The notes: generated from the letters alone by a model not told the origin. A DNA stretch of 64,000 nt from an uncultured Clostridia bacterium (GCA_944389425.1 CALXMH010000002.1:1-64000), one strand, 5' to 3'; numbered from the stretch's first letter, positions 29,108 to 38,898 are shown. Made by a program: numbers and translations.

Positions 29108-29168
29108 TTGAATTTTTTATATTCTTGTGATAAAATACGTACCACTAGAATATAATTATAGTCTAGTG
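29108..29168 (+). promoter_or_regulatory. dapF promoter with start-site palindrome
   Basis: TTGAAT at 29108-29113 and TAAAAT at 29131-29136 with a 17-bp spacer. Seven bases later CACTAGA and TCTAGTG (29143-29168) form an inverted repeat that could be an operator or the first stem of the mRNA. Confidence 0.6.
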
Positions 29169-29200
29169 ATATATTAATAACCTATAAGAGGTGGAAATTT

Positions 29201-30064
29201 ATGATAAAATTTACAAAAATGCACGGGCTAGGGAATGACTATGTCTATATTGATTGTACTAAAAATGATGAAATAGAAGACATACCTTCCTTAGCTCAAT
29301 TTGTTAGTAACAGACATTTTGGAATAGGCTCAGATGGACTAATTCTGATATGTAAAAGTGATGTTGCTGACTTCAAAATGCGAATGTTCAATTATGATGG
29401 AAGTGAGGCGGAAATGTGTGGTAATGGCATACGTTGTGTAGGAAAATTTGTGTATGACAAAGGACTTACAAACAAAACAGAAGTTACAATTGAAACATTA
29501 GCAGGAATTAAAACTTTGCAGCTTAATATTGAGGAAGGAAAAGTAAAAACTGCAAAAGTAGATATGGGAGAGCCTATATTAGAAGCAAGATATATACCGG
29601 TTATTTCGGATAAATCATTTGCTTATGACCTTAAATTAAATGCTGAAGGAAAAGAATTTACATTTACCTGTGTTTCAATGGGAAATCCACATGCTGTAAC
29701 ATTAGTAAAAAATGTTAAAGATTTTGATATTCAAAAATATGGACCTATTATTGAAACAGATAAACATTTCCCAAGTAGAACCAATGTAGAATTTGCTGAG
29801 ATAATAGACGAAGAAAATATAAGAATGAGAGTATGGGAAAGAGGAGCAGGAGAGACATTAGCTTGTGGAACCGGAGCATGTGCAACAGCAGTTGCATGCA
29901 GCTTAAATGGTTATACTAAACGTAAAGTAAATTTAGAACTTTTAGGCGGAGTATTAAATATTGAGTGGAATGAAAATAATCATGTTTACATGACAGGACC
30001 TGCTACAACAGTATTTGAGGGTGTAATAGATGAAAAGGAGGTAATGAAACATGATAAAAATTAA
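29201..30064 (+). CDS. dapF: Diaminopimelate epimerase
   Basis: 287 aa. Converts LL- to meso-diaminopimelate for lysine and peptidoglycan. The start [13 protein letters not shown], the first catalytic cysteine in [13 protein letters not shown] and the second in [11 protein letters not shown] are present. The last 14 bases overlap the start of dapL, so translation is coupled. Confidence 0.97.
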   Translation: MIKFTKMHGLGNDYVYIDCTKNDEIEDIPSLAQFVSNRHFGIGSDGLILICKSDVADFKMRMFNYDGSEAEMCGNGIRCVGKFVYDKGLTNKTEVTIETLAGIKTLQLNIEEGKVKTAKVDMGEPILEARYIPVISDKSFAYDLKLNAEGKEFTFTCVSMGNPHAVTLVKNVKDFDIQKYGPIIETDKHFPSRTNVEFAEIIDEENIRMRVWERGAGETLACGTGACATAVACSLNGYTKRKVNLELLGGVLNIEWNENNHVYMTGPATTVFEGVIDEKEVMKHDKN

Positions 30065-31280
30065 TGAAAATTACTTAAAGTTGCAAGATAGTTATTTATT
30101 TTCAACAATAGCAAAAAAAGTTGCCGATTTTACACTAAAAAATCCAGATAAAGAAATTATAAAATTAGGAATTGGAGATGTAACACTTCCGATAATTCCA
30201 GAAAGCATAAAAGCAATGCATGAAGCAGCAGATGAACTAAAAACAAGCCAAGGTTTCAAAGGATATGGACCTGAACAAGGATATGAATTTTTAAGAGAAA
30301 AAATAGCAAAATACGATTATGAAAAAAGAGGAATAAAACTAGATATAGACGAAATATTTGTATCAGATGGATCAAAATGTGACTGTGGAAACATAGGTGA
30401 TATTTTTGCCATAAATAATAAAGTAGCAATTACAGACCCTGTTTATCCTGTATACTTAGATACAAATGTAATGGCAGGAAGAACAAATAATTTTAATAAA
30501 ACAACTAATCAATTTGATGGAATTGTATATATTCCAGTATCAGATAAAAATGAATTTATACCAGAATTGCCAAAAGAAAAAGTTGATATTATTTACTTAT
30601 GTTTTCCTAATAATCCAACTGGTACAGTATTAAATAAACAAGAACTAAAAAAATGGGTTGATTATGCAAAACAAAATAAAGCAATAATATTATTCGACTC
30701 TGCATATGAAAGATATATTACAGAAGAAAATATACCTCATAGTATATACGAAATAGAAGGTGCAAAAGAAGTTGCAATTGAATTTAGAAGCTTTTCAAAA
30801 ACAGCAGGTTTTACTGGGGTAAGGTGTGCATACACAGTTGTACCAAAAGAATTATTTGGATACACAGAAAGTGGAGATAAAATTTCTATAAATAAATTAT
30901 GGAACAGAAGACAATGTACAAAATTTAATGGAGTTTCATATGTAACACAAAAAGCAGCAGAAGCAATTTACTCAGAACAAGGACAAAAAGAAATAGAAGA
31001 AAACATTAAATATTATATGGAAAATGCTAAAACAATAAGAGAAGGATTAAAGCAAGCTGGTTTTACTGTTTACGGTGGTATTAATGCTCCATATATTTGG
31101 TTAAAATGTCCAAACGGATTAACATCATGGGAATTTTTTGATAAACTTTTATATGAAAAGGGTATTGTAGGAACACCAGGTGTTGGATTTGGACCAAGTG
31201 GAGAAGGATTTTTTAGACTTACTGCTTTTGGAACTAGAGAAAATACTATAAAAGCAATAGAAAAAATTAAAAATAATTAA
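30051..31280 (+). CDS. dapL: LL-diaminopimelate aminotransferase
   Basis: 409 aa, PLP-dependent fold type I. Makes LL-diaminopimelate directly from tetrahydrodipicolinate, the one-step route of Clostridia and some other groups. [23 protein letters not shown] and the lysine motif [17 protein letters not shown] are diagnostic. Together with dapF it completes meso-DAP synthesis. Confidence 0.97.
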   Translation: MIKINENYLKLQDSYLFSTIAKKVADFTLKNPDKEIIKLGIGDVTLPIIPESIKAMHEAADELKTSQGFKGYGPEQGYEFLREKIAKYDYEKRGIKLDIDEIFVSDGSKCDCGNIGDIFAINNKVAITDPVYPVYLDTNVMAGRTNNFNKTTNQFDGIVYIPVSDKNEFIPELPKEKVDIIYLCFPNNPTGTVLNKQELKKWVDYAKQNKAIILFDSAYERYITEENIPHSIYEIEGAKEVAIEFRSFSKTAGFTGVRCAYTVVPKELFGYTESGDKISINKLWNRRQCTKFNGVSYVTQKAAEAIYSEQGQKEIEENIKYYMENAKTIREGLKQAGFTVYGGINAPYIWLKCPNGLTSWEFFDKLLYEKGIVGTPGVGFGPSGEGFFRLTAFGTRENTIKAIEKIKNN

Positions 31281-31282
31281 AG

Positions 31283-31314
31283 TGCAAAAGTGCTGATTTA
31301 GCAGCACTTTTGCA
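31283..31314 (+). terminator. Terminator of dapF-dapL
   Basis: TGCAAAAGTGCTG pairs with CAGCACTTTTGCA. Confidence 0.8.
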
Positions 31315-31401
31315 AATTTAATAAAAAAACTTTAAAAAATTATAAAAAAACTATTGACATTAATAATAAAATCTCTTATAATTAATTTTGCGTTAAGCAA
31401 T

Positions 31402-31478
31402 GCGCCCTTAGCTCAGTTGGTCAGAGCAACCGGCTCATAACCGGTGGGTCCAAGGTTCGAATCCTTGAGGGCGCACCA
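31402..31478 (+). tRNA. tRNA with CAT anticodon (Met or Ile2)
   Basis: 77 nt with GCGCCCT/AGGGCGC acceptor stem, anticodon loop CTCATAA and encoded CCA. The body could be elongator tRNA-Met or the lysidine-modified tRNA-Ile2; the sequence does not settle it. Confidence 0.93.
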
Positions 31479-31503
31479 TTTTTTTATTAATTTAATATTT
31501 CTT

Positions 31504-31589
31504 GGGTAGGTGGTCGAGTGGTTAAAGGCACCAGACTGTAAATCTGGCCGCGAGAGCGTACGATGGTTCGAATCCATCCCTGCCCACCA
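31504..31589 (+). tRNA. tRNA-Tyr (GTA)
   Basis: 86 nt class II tRNA: acceptor stem GGGTAGG/CCTGCCC, anticodon GTA in CTGTAAA, long variable arm, and CCA encoded. Confidence 0.95.
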
Positions 31590-31626
31590 AAAAAGCTTGA
31601 AATTTTAATTAATTTCAGCTTTTTTA
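31590..31626 (+). terminator. Terminator after tRNA-Tyr
   Basis: AAAAGCTTGAAATT pairs with AATTTCAGCTTTT, followed by T-rich sequence. Confidence 0.8.
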
Positions 31627-31659
31627 TTTTTATTTATTATAGTATAATTACAATAGAAA

Positions 31660-31896
31660 ACAGTAAGTACTATATATCCAAGAGAAAACTATTTTACTAT
31701 ATTAATTGTTATTGGAAAAAATGAAAAGAAACTTTTGGAAGATAATTTTTCATCTTTTACTAATGATATACAGAAGATTTATAAAGAAACCCCAGAAGGA
31801 AACGGACAGAAATGGTTAATGATAGATTTAGAAGATAAAGACAAGAAATATGAAGATATAAAGAAAATAATCGAATTTAGAGCAAATAAACAGTAA
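31660..31896 (+). pseudogene. DUF3788-like C-terminal remnant
   Basis: An open frame without any good start codon, entered from a TAG, encodes ENYFTILIVIGKNEKKLLED, then ETPEGNGQKWLMIDLEDK and a final IIEFRANKQ. This matches the C-terminal part of DUF3788 proteins as I recall them. The N-terminal half is missing. It probably is a decayed gene; no CGG is involved. Confidence 0.55.
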
Positions 31897-31915
31897 TTTA
31901 TGGAGGAGGTAAAAA

Positions 31916-32152
31916 ATGAAAATTGCAAAGATTATATTATCAATAGTTACAATGCTATTTGCATTACTAGGATTATTAAAAGTTATATCTTTTGATATTG
32001 CAAATCCAATAATGTTTTTAGCATTAGCTACTTTATTAGTATTGAGAAGTATTGAGTATAAGAAAAGTAGAGAAAATAGTAGTTTTATACTAACTGTTAT
32101 TACAGCAGTATTTTTATATGTTGTGGTTATTTATAATGTTTTTATAGCATAA
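31916..32152 (+). CDS. Small membrane protein
   Basis: 78 aa with three hydrophobic segments (IILSIVTMLFALLGLLK, ANPIMFLALATLLVL and ILTVITAVFLYVVVIY). The ribosome binding site GGAGGAGG precedes the ATG. It resembles the small DUF3953-type proteins of Firmicutes; function unknown. Confidence 0.6.
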   Translation: MKIAKIILSIVTMLFALLGLLKVISFDIANPIMFLALATLLVLRSIEYKKSRENSSFILTVITAVFLYVVVIYNVFIA

Positions 32153-32260
32153 TAAATTACAATTCATAAGCAGATTTGCACGAGTAAATTTTAAAAATGC
32201 TTTAATATCAGGGATTATCGAACTTATACGAATTTTCTGCTAAACACTAAAAATGGTTTA

Positions 32261-32295
32261 AATAGCTTGTATTTAATAGTACAAGCTATTTTTTT
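32261..32295 (+). terminator. Terminator in the 32.15-32.48 kb gap
   Basis: AATAGCTTGTA pairs with TACAAGCTATT and a T run follows. Apart from this hairpin, a 14-codon frame at 32353-32397 (MKEIKYDRQKVLND after GGAGG, perhaps a remnant) and the promoter at 32412, nothing is seen in this gap. Confidence 0.85.
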
Positions 32296-32411
32296 GCTCT
32301 ATCATAAATCTTCATAATTTATAATAAAATAAAAATATAGATGGAGGTATTATGAAAGAAATAAAATATGATAGACAGAAAGTTTTAAACGATTAATTTT
32401 ATCAAAATAGA

Positions 32412-32440
32412 TTGACGTAATATAACAGTTGTGATAATAT
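32412..32440 (+). promoter_or_regulatory. Promoter
   Basis: TTGACG at 32412-32417 and TAATAT at 32435-32440, 17-bp spacer, 36 bp before ATG 32477. Confidence 0.7.
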
Positions 32441-32476
32441 AAGTAAAGAATTAATAAGAAAAGGGGAGGAAATAGC

Positions 32477-33466
32477 ATGAAAATTAAAAATATTCTTACC
32501 ATTTTAGTTATAACATTATTTATATTTACAATAAATGTTTCAGCGTATTCTACTGAAAGTTTTAGCGTTGTAGTTGGAGACAACTATGAACAAACAGAGG
32601 AAGATGGAATTGTGATGTTTCAAAATCCAGAAACAGGAGATAATATAGTTGTTCAAGAAATAGAACAAAAAGTTTTTGGAGGGAAACTTACTACATATCA
32701 ATTAAATTCAATTACTAATGAAATTACAAATCAATATAAAGATTTATTTGACGCAGAAGTTGAACAATTAGGCAAAGAAGATTTAACCATAAATGACAGA
32801 AATGTAACAAGGTTAACTTTTAAAACTACACTTTTAGAAACTGAAATATATCAAGAATTAAATATATTTGTAGCAACAGACAAAATATATGATATTATAT
32901 TTACATCAACAACAGAAAATGGATTTTCAGATGAAGAAAAAACAGCAATATTAAATTCATTTGAAATAGCAGAAACTACTGAAAATACAGAAGATACAGA
33001 AAACAATAGTAGTGCATCAAGCAATGAAACATATGCACCAGTTGTGTATGATTTAACAAATTTAGAATTAGCATGGATTGAAATTGGTGTTATATTTATA
33101 GCAGGAATTATTTTAACAATTTTTGCAATAAAACGTAATCCAAAAAACAAATTATATATATTGGCTATTATACTTTTAGTTTTACAAGTAGCAGCAGTTA
33201 AAGGATATGAAATAGAAAATGGAACTACAACAGGAATAACTGAGAATTTAGCATATAATGCAGGATTTTTTGTACTTGCAATAATTGCTATAATACTACT
33301 TATAATACAAGTTGCAAAAAAACCAAAACAAGTTGAAGAAACAAAAGAACCACAAGAAGCAAAAACAACTGAACCAGAAAACAAAGAAGAACCAATAAAA
33401 GAATTAGAAGAAACAACAAAGCCAGCTGAGGAAAATACAGATAATAGCGATTCAAAGGAAGAATAG
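32477..33466 (+). CDS. Secreted-domain membrane protein, function unknown
   Basis: 329 aa. A signal peptide at residues 1-23 (cut near VSAYS) is followed by an extracytoplasmic domain to about residue 165 with a PsbP/DcrB-like feel (FQNPETGDNIVVQE, then IYDIIFTSTT and EKTAILNSFEIAE). Three transmembrane helices lie at about 195-215, 225-240 and 260-280, and an acidic, proline-containing tail follows (KEPQEAKTTEPENKEEP). No catalytic motif is recognised. It has its own promoter. Confidence 0.6.
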   Translation: MKIKNILTILVITLFIFTINVSAYSTESFSVVVGDNYEQTEEDGIVMFQNPETGDNIVVQEIEQKVFGGKLTTYQLNSITNEITNQYKDLFDAEVEQLGKEDLTINDRNVTRLTFKTTLLETEIYQELNIFVATDKIYDIIFTSTTENGFSDEEKTAILNSFEIAETTENTEDTENNSSASSNETYAPVVYDLTNLELAWIEIGVIFIAGIILTIFAIKRNPKNKLYILAIILLVLQVAAVKGYEIENGTTTGITENLAYNAGFFVLAIIAIILLIIQVAKKPKQVEETKEPQEAKTTEPENKEEPIKELEETTKPAEENTDNSDSKEE

Positions 33467-33490
33467 ATTTTTAAATCATTGCAAAAACTA

Positions 33491-33519
33491 TTGCAAATTG
33501 GAATAAAAAGAGTTATAAT
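33491..33519 (+). promoter_or_regulatory. ileS promoter
   Basis: TTGCAA at 33491-33496 and TATAAT at 33514-33519 with a 17-bp spacer. Confidence 0.75.
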
Positions 33520-33524
33520 AGTTT

Positions 33525-33798
33525 GCATAATTAAAAATAAAAACAGAGAAAAGGACACGGCAAGTAAAGTAAAACTTAGGAGAGAGCCAAATAGTAGCTG
33601 AAATTTTGGTAAGATAATATGTTACTTGTTATCACCTTGGAGTTGCTTGTTTGAAATTATAGTAAAACAAGTCGTATGTCTGCGTTAAAGATTAATTAAG
33701 AGAAAAGTAAAACTTTTAAAATAGGTGGTACCGCGGAATATATAAACATTTCGTCCTATGTTCAAAAAACATATGGGCGAAATGTTTTTTGTTTTTTT
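33525..33798 (+). promoter_or_regulatory. T-box leader of ileS
   Basis: The T-box sequence AGGTGGTACCGCGGA is at 33723-33737. The terminator that follows (33745-33798) pairs AACATTTCGTCC with GGGCGAAATGTT and ends in T runs. An AGAGAG/GAGCC stem I region is visible upstream. The downstream gene indicates tRNA-Ile sensing. Confidence 0.93.
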
Positions 33799-33836
33799 AA
33801 AGTAAGAACCTAAAAAATTAAATTGGAGGAATAAAA

Positions 33837-36611
33837 ATGAGTGAAGAAAAGAAAGACTATGGAAAAACACTAAACTTACCTAAAACAGACTTCCCAATGA
33901 GAGCAAGTCTACCAGAAAATGAGCCTAAAATATTGGAAAATGTTTTTGAAAATGGCTTATATGAAAAATGCTTAAAGAAAAATGAAGGAAACGAGCCATT
34001 CGTATTACACGATGGACCTCCTTATGCAAATGGTGAAATCCACATAGGACATGCCTTAAATAAAATACTAAAAGATACAATCGTTAGATACAAAAATCTA
34101 CAAGGATATTATACACCATATATACCAGGATATGATACACATGGTATGCCAACAGAAAAGAAAGCAATAGAAAAACTAGGAATTAATAGAGATGAAATAC
34201 CAGTTTCTAAATTTAGAGATATATGTAAAGAATTTAATGAAAAATATATAGATGTACAAACAAAAGGATTTAAAAGACTTGGAGTATTAGGGGATTGGGA
34301 ACATCCATATATAACATATCAACCACAAATGGAAGCAAAGCAAATTGAAGTATTTTCAGATATGTATAAAAAAGGATATATTTATAAAGGATTAAAACCA
34401 GTATACTGGTGTACAGATTGTGAAACAGCATTAGCAGAAGCAGAAATAGAATACAAAGACCATAAAACAACATCTATTTATGTAAAATTTCCTGTAAAGG
34501 ATTCAAAAGGATTATTTGATGCTAATAACACATATTTCGTAATATGGACAACAACACCATGGACATTACCTGGAAATGTTGCAATAACATTAGGCGGAGA
34601 TTATGAGTATAGTATAGTAGATACAGGAAAAGAAAAATTAATATTAGCAACAGAACTTGTAAAAACTGTAATGGAACTTGCTGAAATTGAAAACTACAAA
34701 GAAGTAAATAAATTCAAGGGAAGCGAATTAGAAGGGGTTTTATGCAAACATCCATTTATAGATAGAGATTCAAGAGTAGTACTTGGAAGCGAAGATACAA
34801 TTTTAGTAGAACTAGATGCAGGTACAGGAGCAGTACACACAGCACCTGGCTATGGTAAAGAAGACTATTTATGCAGCTTAAAAAATAATTTAGAAATAAT
34901 AGTATGTGTAAATGGAAAAGGATATCAAACAGAAGAAGCAGGACCATTTGCAGGAATGTACTATGAAAAATCTAATGATGCAATTATAGATTGGTTAGAA
35001 GAACATGGATACCTTCTAAAAAAACAACCAATACTTCACCAATATCCACATTGTTGGAGATGTAAAAATCCAATAGTATTTAGAGCAACAAACCAATGGT
35101 TTGCATCTGTTGATGGATTTAGAAAAGAAACATTAGAAGCAATAAAAACAGTTAAATGGTACCCAGCATGGGGAGAAGAAAGAATTACAAAAATGGTTGA
35201 AGAAAGAAACGATTGGTGTATTTCTAGACAACGTACATGGGGAGTTCCAATTCCAATATTCTATTGTGAAGACTGCGGAAAAGAATATGTTACAGAGGAA
35301 AGCCTAGCAAAGGTACAAGAAATAGTAAGACAAAAAGGAACTAATGCATGGTTTGATATGCCAGCAGAGGAATTATTACCAGAAGGGGCAAAGTGTTCTT
35401 GTGGATGCTCAAAATTTAGAAAAGAAACAGACATAATGGATGTATGGTTCGATTCTGGTTCAACACATGTTTCAGCATTAGAAGAAAGAGGACTACCAAG
35501 TGCTAACTTATATCTAGAAGGAAGCGACCAATATAGAGGATGGTTCCAATCTTCATTATTAACATCTGTTGCAACAAGAGGAAAAGCTCCATATAAAGAA
35601 GTTGTAACACATGGATATACAGTAGATGAACAAGGTAGAAAAATGTCAAAATCATTAGGAAATGGTATAGATCCATGGGATGTAATTAATGAATCTGGTG
35701 CAGATATATTAAGACTTTGGGTATTATCATCAGACTATACATCAGATATAAGTATTTCAAAAGGAATATTAAAACAAGTAAGTGAAGTTTATAGAAAGAT
35801 AAGAAATACTGCAAGATATATTCTAGGAAATACAAGCGATTTTGATGTAAATAAGAAAGTAGACTATAAAGATTTAGAAGAGATAGATAAATGGGCTCTA
35901 ACAAGACTTAATAATTTAATAAGAACATGTACAAAAGCATATGATAACTATGAATTTAATAGAGCATATCAAGCAATAAATCAATTCTGTGTTGTAGATA
36001 TGAGTAATTTCTATTTAGACATAATAAAAGATAGGCTTTACACATACAAAAAAGACTCAGTAGAAAGAAGAGCTGCTCAAACAGCCATGTATGAAATTTT
36101 GCATGCACTTGTAAGAATATTAGCACCTATGACAAGCTTCACAGCAGAAGAAATATGGAGTTTTATGCCTCATGAAGATGGAGAAAGCATAGAAAGTGTA
36201 ATGCTTACATCATGGCCAAAAGCAAATTCAGAATATGATAATAAAGAATTAGAAGAAAAATGGGACAGAATAATCGAATTAAAAGAAGAAGTTGCAAAAA
36301 AACTAGAACTTGCAAGAGCAGACAAAACAATAGGACATTCACTAAATGCAAAAGTTACAATTCATGCAGACGGAGAAAAATACGATTTCCTAAAATCAGT
36401 AGAAGGAGAGCTATTACAAGTATTTATAGTATCTGCACTAGAAATAGTAAAAGATAGCAAAAAAGATGAAGATAGCAATTTAGGAATTGCAGTAGAAATA
36501 ACTGTAGCAGAAGGAGAAAAATGCGAAAGATGCTGGATGTATTCTACAACAGTAGGACAAGACAAAGAAAACCCTACAATCTGCCATAGATGTAGTGAGA
36601 ATTTGAAATAA
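33837..36611 (+). CDS. ileS: Isoleucyl-tRNA synthetase
   Basis: 924 aa, bacterial type. Motifs: DGPPYANGEIHIGHAL (HIGH), the editing domain with TTTPWTLPGN, WFDSGSTHVSALEERG, and GRKMSKSLGNG (KMSKS). The C-terminal zinc module CERCWMYS and CHRCSENL is intact. Regulated by the T-box upstream. Arginine codons are almost all AGA; no in-frame CGG in about 900 codons. Confidence 0.98.
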   Translation: MSEEKKDYGKTLNLPKTDFPMRASLPENEPKILENVFENGLYEKCLKKNEGNEPFVLHDGPPYANGEIHIGHALNKILKDTIVRYKNLQGYYTPYIPGYDTHGMPTEKKAIEKLGINRDEIPVSKFRDICKEFNEKYIDVQTKGFKRLGVLGDWEHPYITYQPQMEAKQIEVFSDMYKKGYIYKGLKPVYWCTDCETALAEAEIEYKDHKTTSIYVKFPVKDSKGLFDANNTYFVIWTTTPWTLPGNVAITLGGDYEYSIVDTGKEKLILATELVKTVMELAEIENYKEVNKFKGSELEGVLCKHPFIDRDSRVVLGSEDTILVELDAGTGAVHTAPGYGKEDYLCSLKNNLEIIVCVNGKGYQTEEAGPFAGMYYEKSNDAIIDWLEEHGYLLKKQPILHQYPHCWRCKNPIVFRATNQWFASVDGFRKETLEAIKTVKWYPAWGEERITKMVEERNDWCISRQRTWGVPIPIFYCEDCGKEYVTEESLAKVQEIVRQKGTNAWFDMPAEELLPEGAKCSCGCSKFRKETDIMDVWFDSGSTHVSALEERGLPSANLYLEGSDQYRGWFQSSLLTSVATRGKAPYKEVVTHGYTVDEQGRKMSKSLGNGIDPWDVINESGADILRLWVLSSDYTSDISISKGILKQVSEVYRKIRNTARYILGNTSDFDVNKKVDYKDLEEIDKWALTRLNNLIRTCTKAYDNYEFNRAYQAINQFCVVDMSNFYLDIIKDRLYTYKKDSVERRAAQTAMYEILHALVRILAPMTSFTAEEIWSFMPHEDGESIESVMLTSWPKANSEYDNKELEEKWDRIIELKEEVAKKLELARADKTIGHSLNAKVTIHADGEKYDFLKSVEGELLQVFIVSALEIVKDSKKDEDSNLGIAVEITVAEGEKCERCWMYSTTVGQDKENPTICHRCSENLK

Positions 36612-36615
36612 TATA

Positions 36616-36660
36616 ATCAAGTAAGCACAATTAGAATATCACTAATTGTGCTTACTTGAT
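36616..36660 (+). terminator. Long perfect hairpin after ileS
   Basis: A 19-bp perfect stem: ATCAAGTAAGCACAATTAG and its reverse complement with a 7-nt loop. There is no T run, so it may terminate weakly or protect the transcript end. Confidence 0.7.
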
Positions 36661-36681
36661 AATTAAAAAAGGAGTTACAAA

Positions 36682-37128
36682 ATGACAATAATCGAAGTAA
36701 AAGAACGAACAGAAAATTTAATTAATCGATTATTAGAAGTATGGGAAGATTCTGTAAAAGCAACTCATAATTTTCTATCAAAGGAAGAAATTGAAAAAAT
36801 CAAGGAATATGTACCACAAGCATTAAAAGGCATAGCACATTTGATAATTATAGAAAATAAAATCCACCAACCTGTTGCTTTTATGGGAATCGAAGAAAAT
36901 AAACTTGAAATGCTATTTATTAAAAATAGTGAAAGAGGAAAAGGATTAGGAAAAAGATTATTAAATTATGGAATAGAAAATTATGGAGTCAATGAACTTG
37001 CAGTTAACGAAGATAACCCACAAGCAAAAGGCTTTTATGAGCATATGGGATTTAAAGTATACCAAAGAAATGAATTAGATGATCAAGGAAACCCATATCC
37101 AGTATTATATATGAGATTAGGAAGATAG
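36682..37128 (+). CDS. GNAT family N-acetyltransferase
   Basis: 148 aa. The acetyl-CoA-binding signature is RGKGLGKRLLNYG, followed by the NPQAKGFYEHMGFKVYQR motif typical of the YjaB/YjgM-like small GNATs. The substrate is unknown. AAAGGAG precedes the ATG. After the stop, an open frame without start (about 37136-37206, ending GMVESADEQNK) may be a remnant. Confidence 0.85.
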   Translation: MTIIEVKERTENLINRLLEVWEDSVKATHNFLSKEEIEKIKEYVPQALKGIAHLIIIENKIHQPVAFMGIEENKLEMLFIKNSERGKGLGKRLLNYGIENYGVNELAVNEDNPQAKGFYEHMGFKVYQRNELDDQGNPYPVLYMRLGR

Positions 37129-37204
37129 TAAGATGTAGAGGAGAAAAAAGATTTTAATAAAGAAATAGCAGGAATGGTAGAATCTGCAGATGAACAGAAC
37201 AAAT

Positions 37205-37237
37205 AAAAAAATCATTCAGCACTGAATGATTTTTTTA
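37205..37237 (+). terminator. Terminator
   Basis: AAAAAATCATTCAG pairs with CTGAATGATTTTTT. It lies before the converging tRNA-Leu. Confidence 0.85.
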
Positions 37238-37268
37238 TTTGTAATATTAGTTCGAATAAAAACATTAC

Positions 37269-37352
37269 TGGTGCGGTTGAGAGGACTTGAACCCCCACGT
37301 CAAAGACACTAGATCCTAAGTCTAGCGCGTCTGCCAGTTCCGCCACAACCGC
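37269..37352 (-). tRNA. tRNA-Leu (TAG)
   Basis: On the minus strand it begins GCGGTTGTGGCGGAACTGGC; the anticodon loop CTTAGGA gives TAG; CCA is encoded at the 3' end. Confidence 0.95.
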
Positions 37353-37450
37353 AACTAACAATATATATATTAGCACTTGAAATTTATTTTGTCAATAGTT
37401 TTTAAAAAATATTTTATTGTTTTCCTTCGAGATAATTAATAAAGTAACCA

Positions 37451-37498
37451 TAAAAAGTTAACAAATATATTGAAAAGTTAACCGCGCAATGTTATAAT
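37451..37498 (+). promoter_or_regulatory. Promoter with repeated GTTAAC boxes
   Basis: TTGAAA at 37470-37475 and TATAAT at 37493-37498, 17-bp spacer. AAAAAGTTAAC (37452-37461) and AAAAGTTAAC (37473-37482) are direct repeats about two helical turns apart overlapping the -35, a possible operator. Confidence 0.55.
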
Positions 37499-37569
37499 AA
37501 TAATGTACCCAAATTAGTTCTACTTTTGCATGGGGATACATTTTATTTTACAACAAGGGAGGAATCAAT

Positions 37570-37806
37570 ATGTATTGCGTAAATTGTAGCGACTATGATG
37601 CAGAATATAGAGGCGGATGGTGTGACAGACTTAAAGAACGGAAAAATCCAAATGATACATGTGATTTAGAAGATAATAATTCTAGAAGTTATGAAAAGCG
37701 TACTTGCTCTGAATGTAGCGATTTTGACCCTAATTATAAAGGGGGATATTGCAACTATTTAAGGACAACAGTTAGCCCTGATGGAACTTGCAATAACTTT
37801 GGGTAA
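37570..37806 (+). CDS. Tandem Cys-rich small protein
   Basis: 78 aa made of two similar halves: CVNCSDYDAEYRGGWCDRL and CSECSDFDPNYKGGYCNYL, each followed by a distant fourth Cys (DTCDLE; GTCNNF). The pattern C-x2-C, GG-x-C, C suggests two zinc or iron-sulfur sites. Families with this look are unknown to me in function. It contains one in-frame CGG (E-CGG-K) that must be arginine because the +1 frame stops after nine codons. It has its own promoter and GTTAAC boxes. Confidence 0.7.
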   Translation: MYCVNCSDYDAEYRGGWCDRLKERKNPNDTCDLEDNNSRSYEKRTCSECSDFDPNYKGGYCNYLRTTVSPDGTCNNFG

Positions 37807-37818
37807 TGCAAAAGTAGA

Positions 37819-37845
37819 AAGAGTCCATTGATTATATGGACTCTT
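37819..37845. terminator. Terminator between converging genes
   Basis: AAGAGTCCAT pairs with ATGGACTCTT, T-rich on both sides. Confidence 0.8.
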
Positions 37846-37849
37846 AATT

Positions 37850-38713
37850 TTATTTATTTTTTATCCTACAGCAATCAAAAAGATAATATAAAGGATATGG
37901 AGTATGATTTTTTTCTAATAGTTTATCAATAATCTTGGGTTTATCTACAAAAAAGTTGGCAGAAAGTATTTCTCGTTGTTTTTTATTAAAAAAGCATGTT
38001 AGTAATGGTATGTCATTTGTTTTATATCTAATTCCTTTTTCTTTTAAAAATTTACAAGTAAATAATTTACATGCCATACAGTTTATAGTGCATTTGTTAT
38101 TGCTCAAATACTTACACAATTGTACATTGTTTGCTCCTTTCCAAATACTATAATCAAATGAATAACAGCATCCCATAGTTTTGTGAAAAGTTCTGTTTGC
38201 TCTGCTTGCTATACATTTGTCGCATTTAAAATCACAATAATTATTTAAAGCAAATTGCTCGTCTAATTGCTTACATACAACATCATATATAAATTCATAT
38301 TGAAGACGTTTATTGGCTAATAAAAGAGCTTGTATAGAATTTATTATATTAGAATAATCAAAATTTATGTTTTCATATATTATTGCACATTTTATATTAA
38401 TACCATCAATTATACTTCCTATATCAATATTTTTTTTGTTACAAATATTAAATATCTTTATAATATTAAAAATAATCTTTTTTTGTATGTCTATGCTAAA
38501 ATTATTAGAAATTTTAATAACTATAAATATTGATTTATTTGTATATGAACTTAGTAATACATTTATTTTATGAATATTAGAATTATTATTAAGTTTAACT
38601 CCGTTTTCATCAATATATAAAATATCAGATTTAATCTGGCTATAAATATCTTTTAAATTTGATAGTACATATATATTATTAATAACTTTTTTATTTTCTA
38701 ATTTATTAATCAT
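37850..38713 (-). CDS. Cys-rich protein of unknown function
   Basis: 287 aa. The N-terminal half is very rich in Asn and Ile and has no known motif. The C-terminal half carries many cysteines: CDFKCDKCIASR, MGCCYSFDY, CKYLSNNKCTINCMACKLF and CKFLKEKG, and near the end a further CC. This suggests one or more metal or Fe-S centres. It diverges from the spore photoproduct lyase gene (38899). The function is not recognised. Confidence 0.65.
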   Translation of the reverse strand: MINKLENKKVINNIYVLSNLKDIYSQIKSDILYIDENGVKLNNNSNIHKINVLLSSYTNKSIFIVIKISNNFSIDIQKKIIFNIIKIFNICNKKNIDIGSIIDGINIKCAIIYENINFDYSNIINSIQALLLANKRLQYEFIYDVVCKQLDEQFALNNYCDFKCDKCIASRANRTFHKTMGCCYSFDYSIWKGANNVQLCKYLSNNKCTINCMACKLFTCKFLKEKGIRYKTNDIPLLTCFFNKKQREILSANFFVDKPKIIDKLLEKNHTPYPLYYLFDCCRIKNK

Positions 38714-38898
38714 TTTCTTAACTCACCTATTTATATAGTATAACATTGCACGGTTATATAAGCAATATAAAAGTCTAAAATAATATTAATTCCAAATTCT
38801 ATAAGATATTAATTTAGCAAAGAAAAAACAAATTAAATTTAGTATATTTCTTTGTAAACAAGCAACAATATTAAGTAAATGTATAAGGAGAAAATTTT

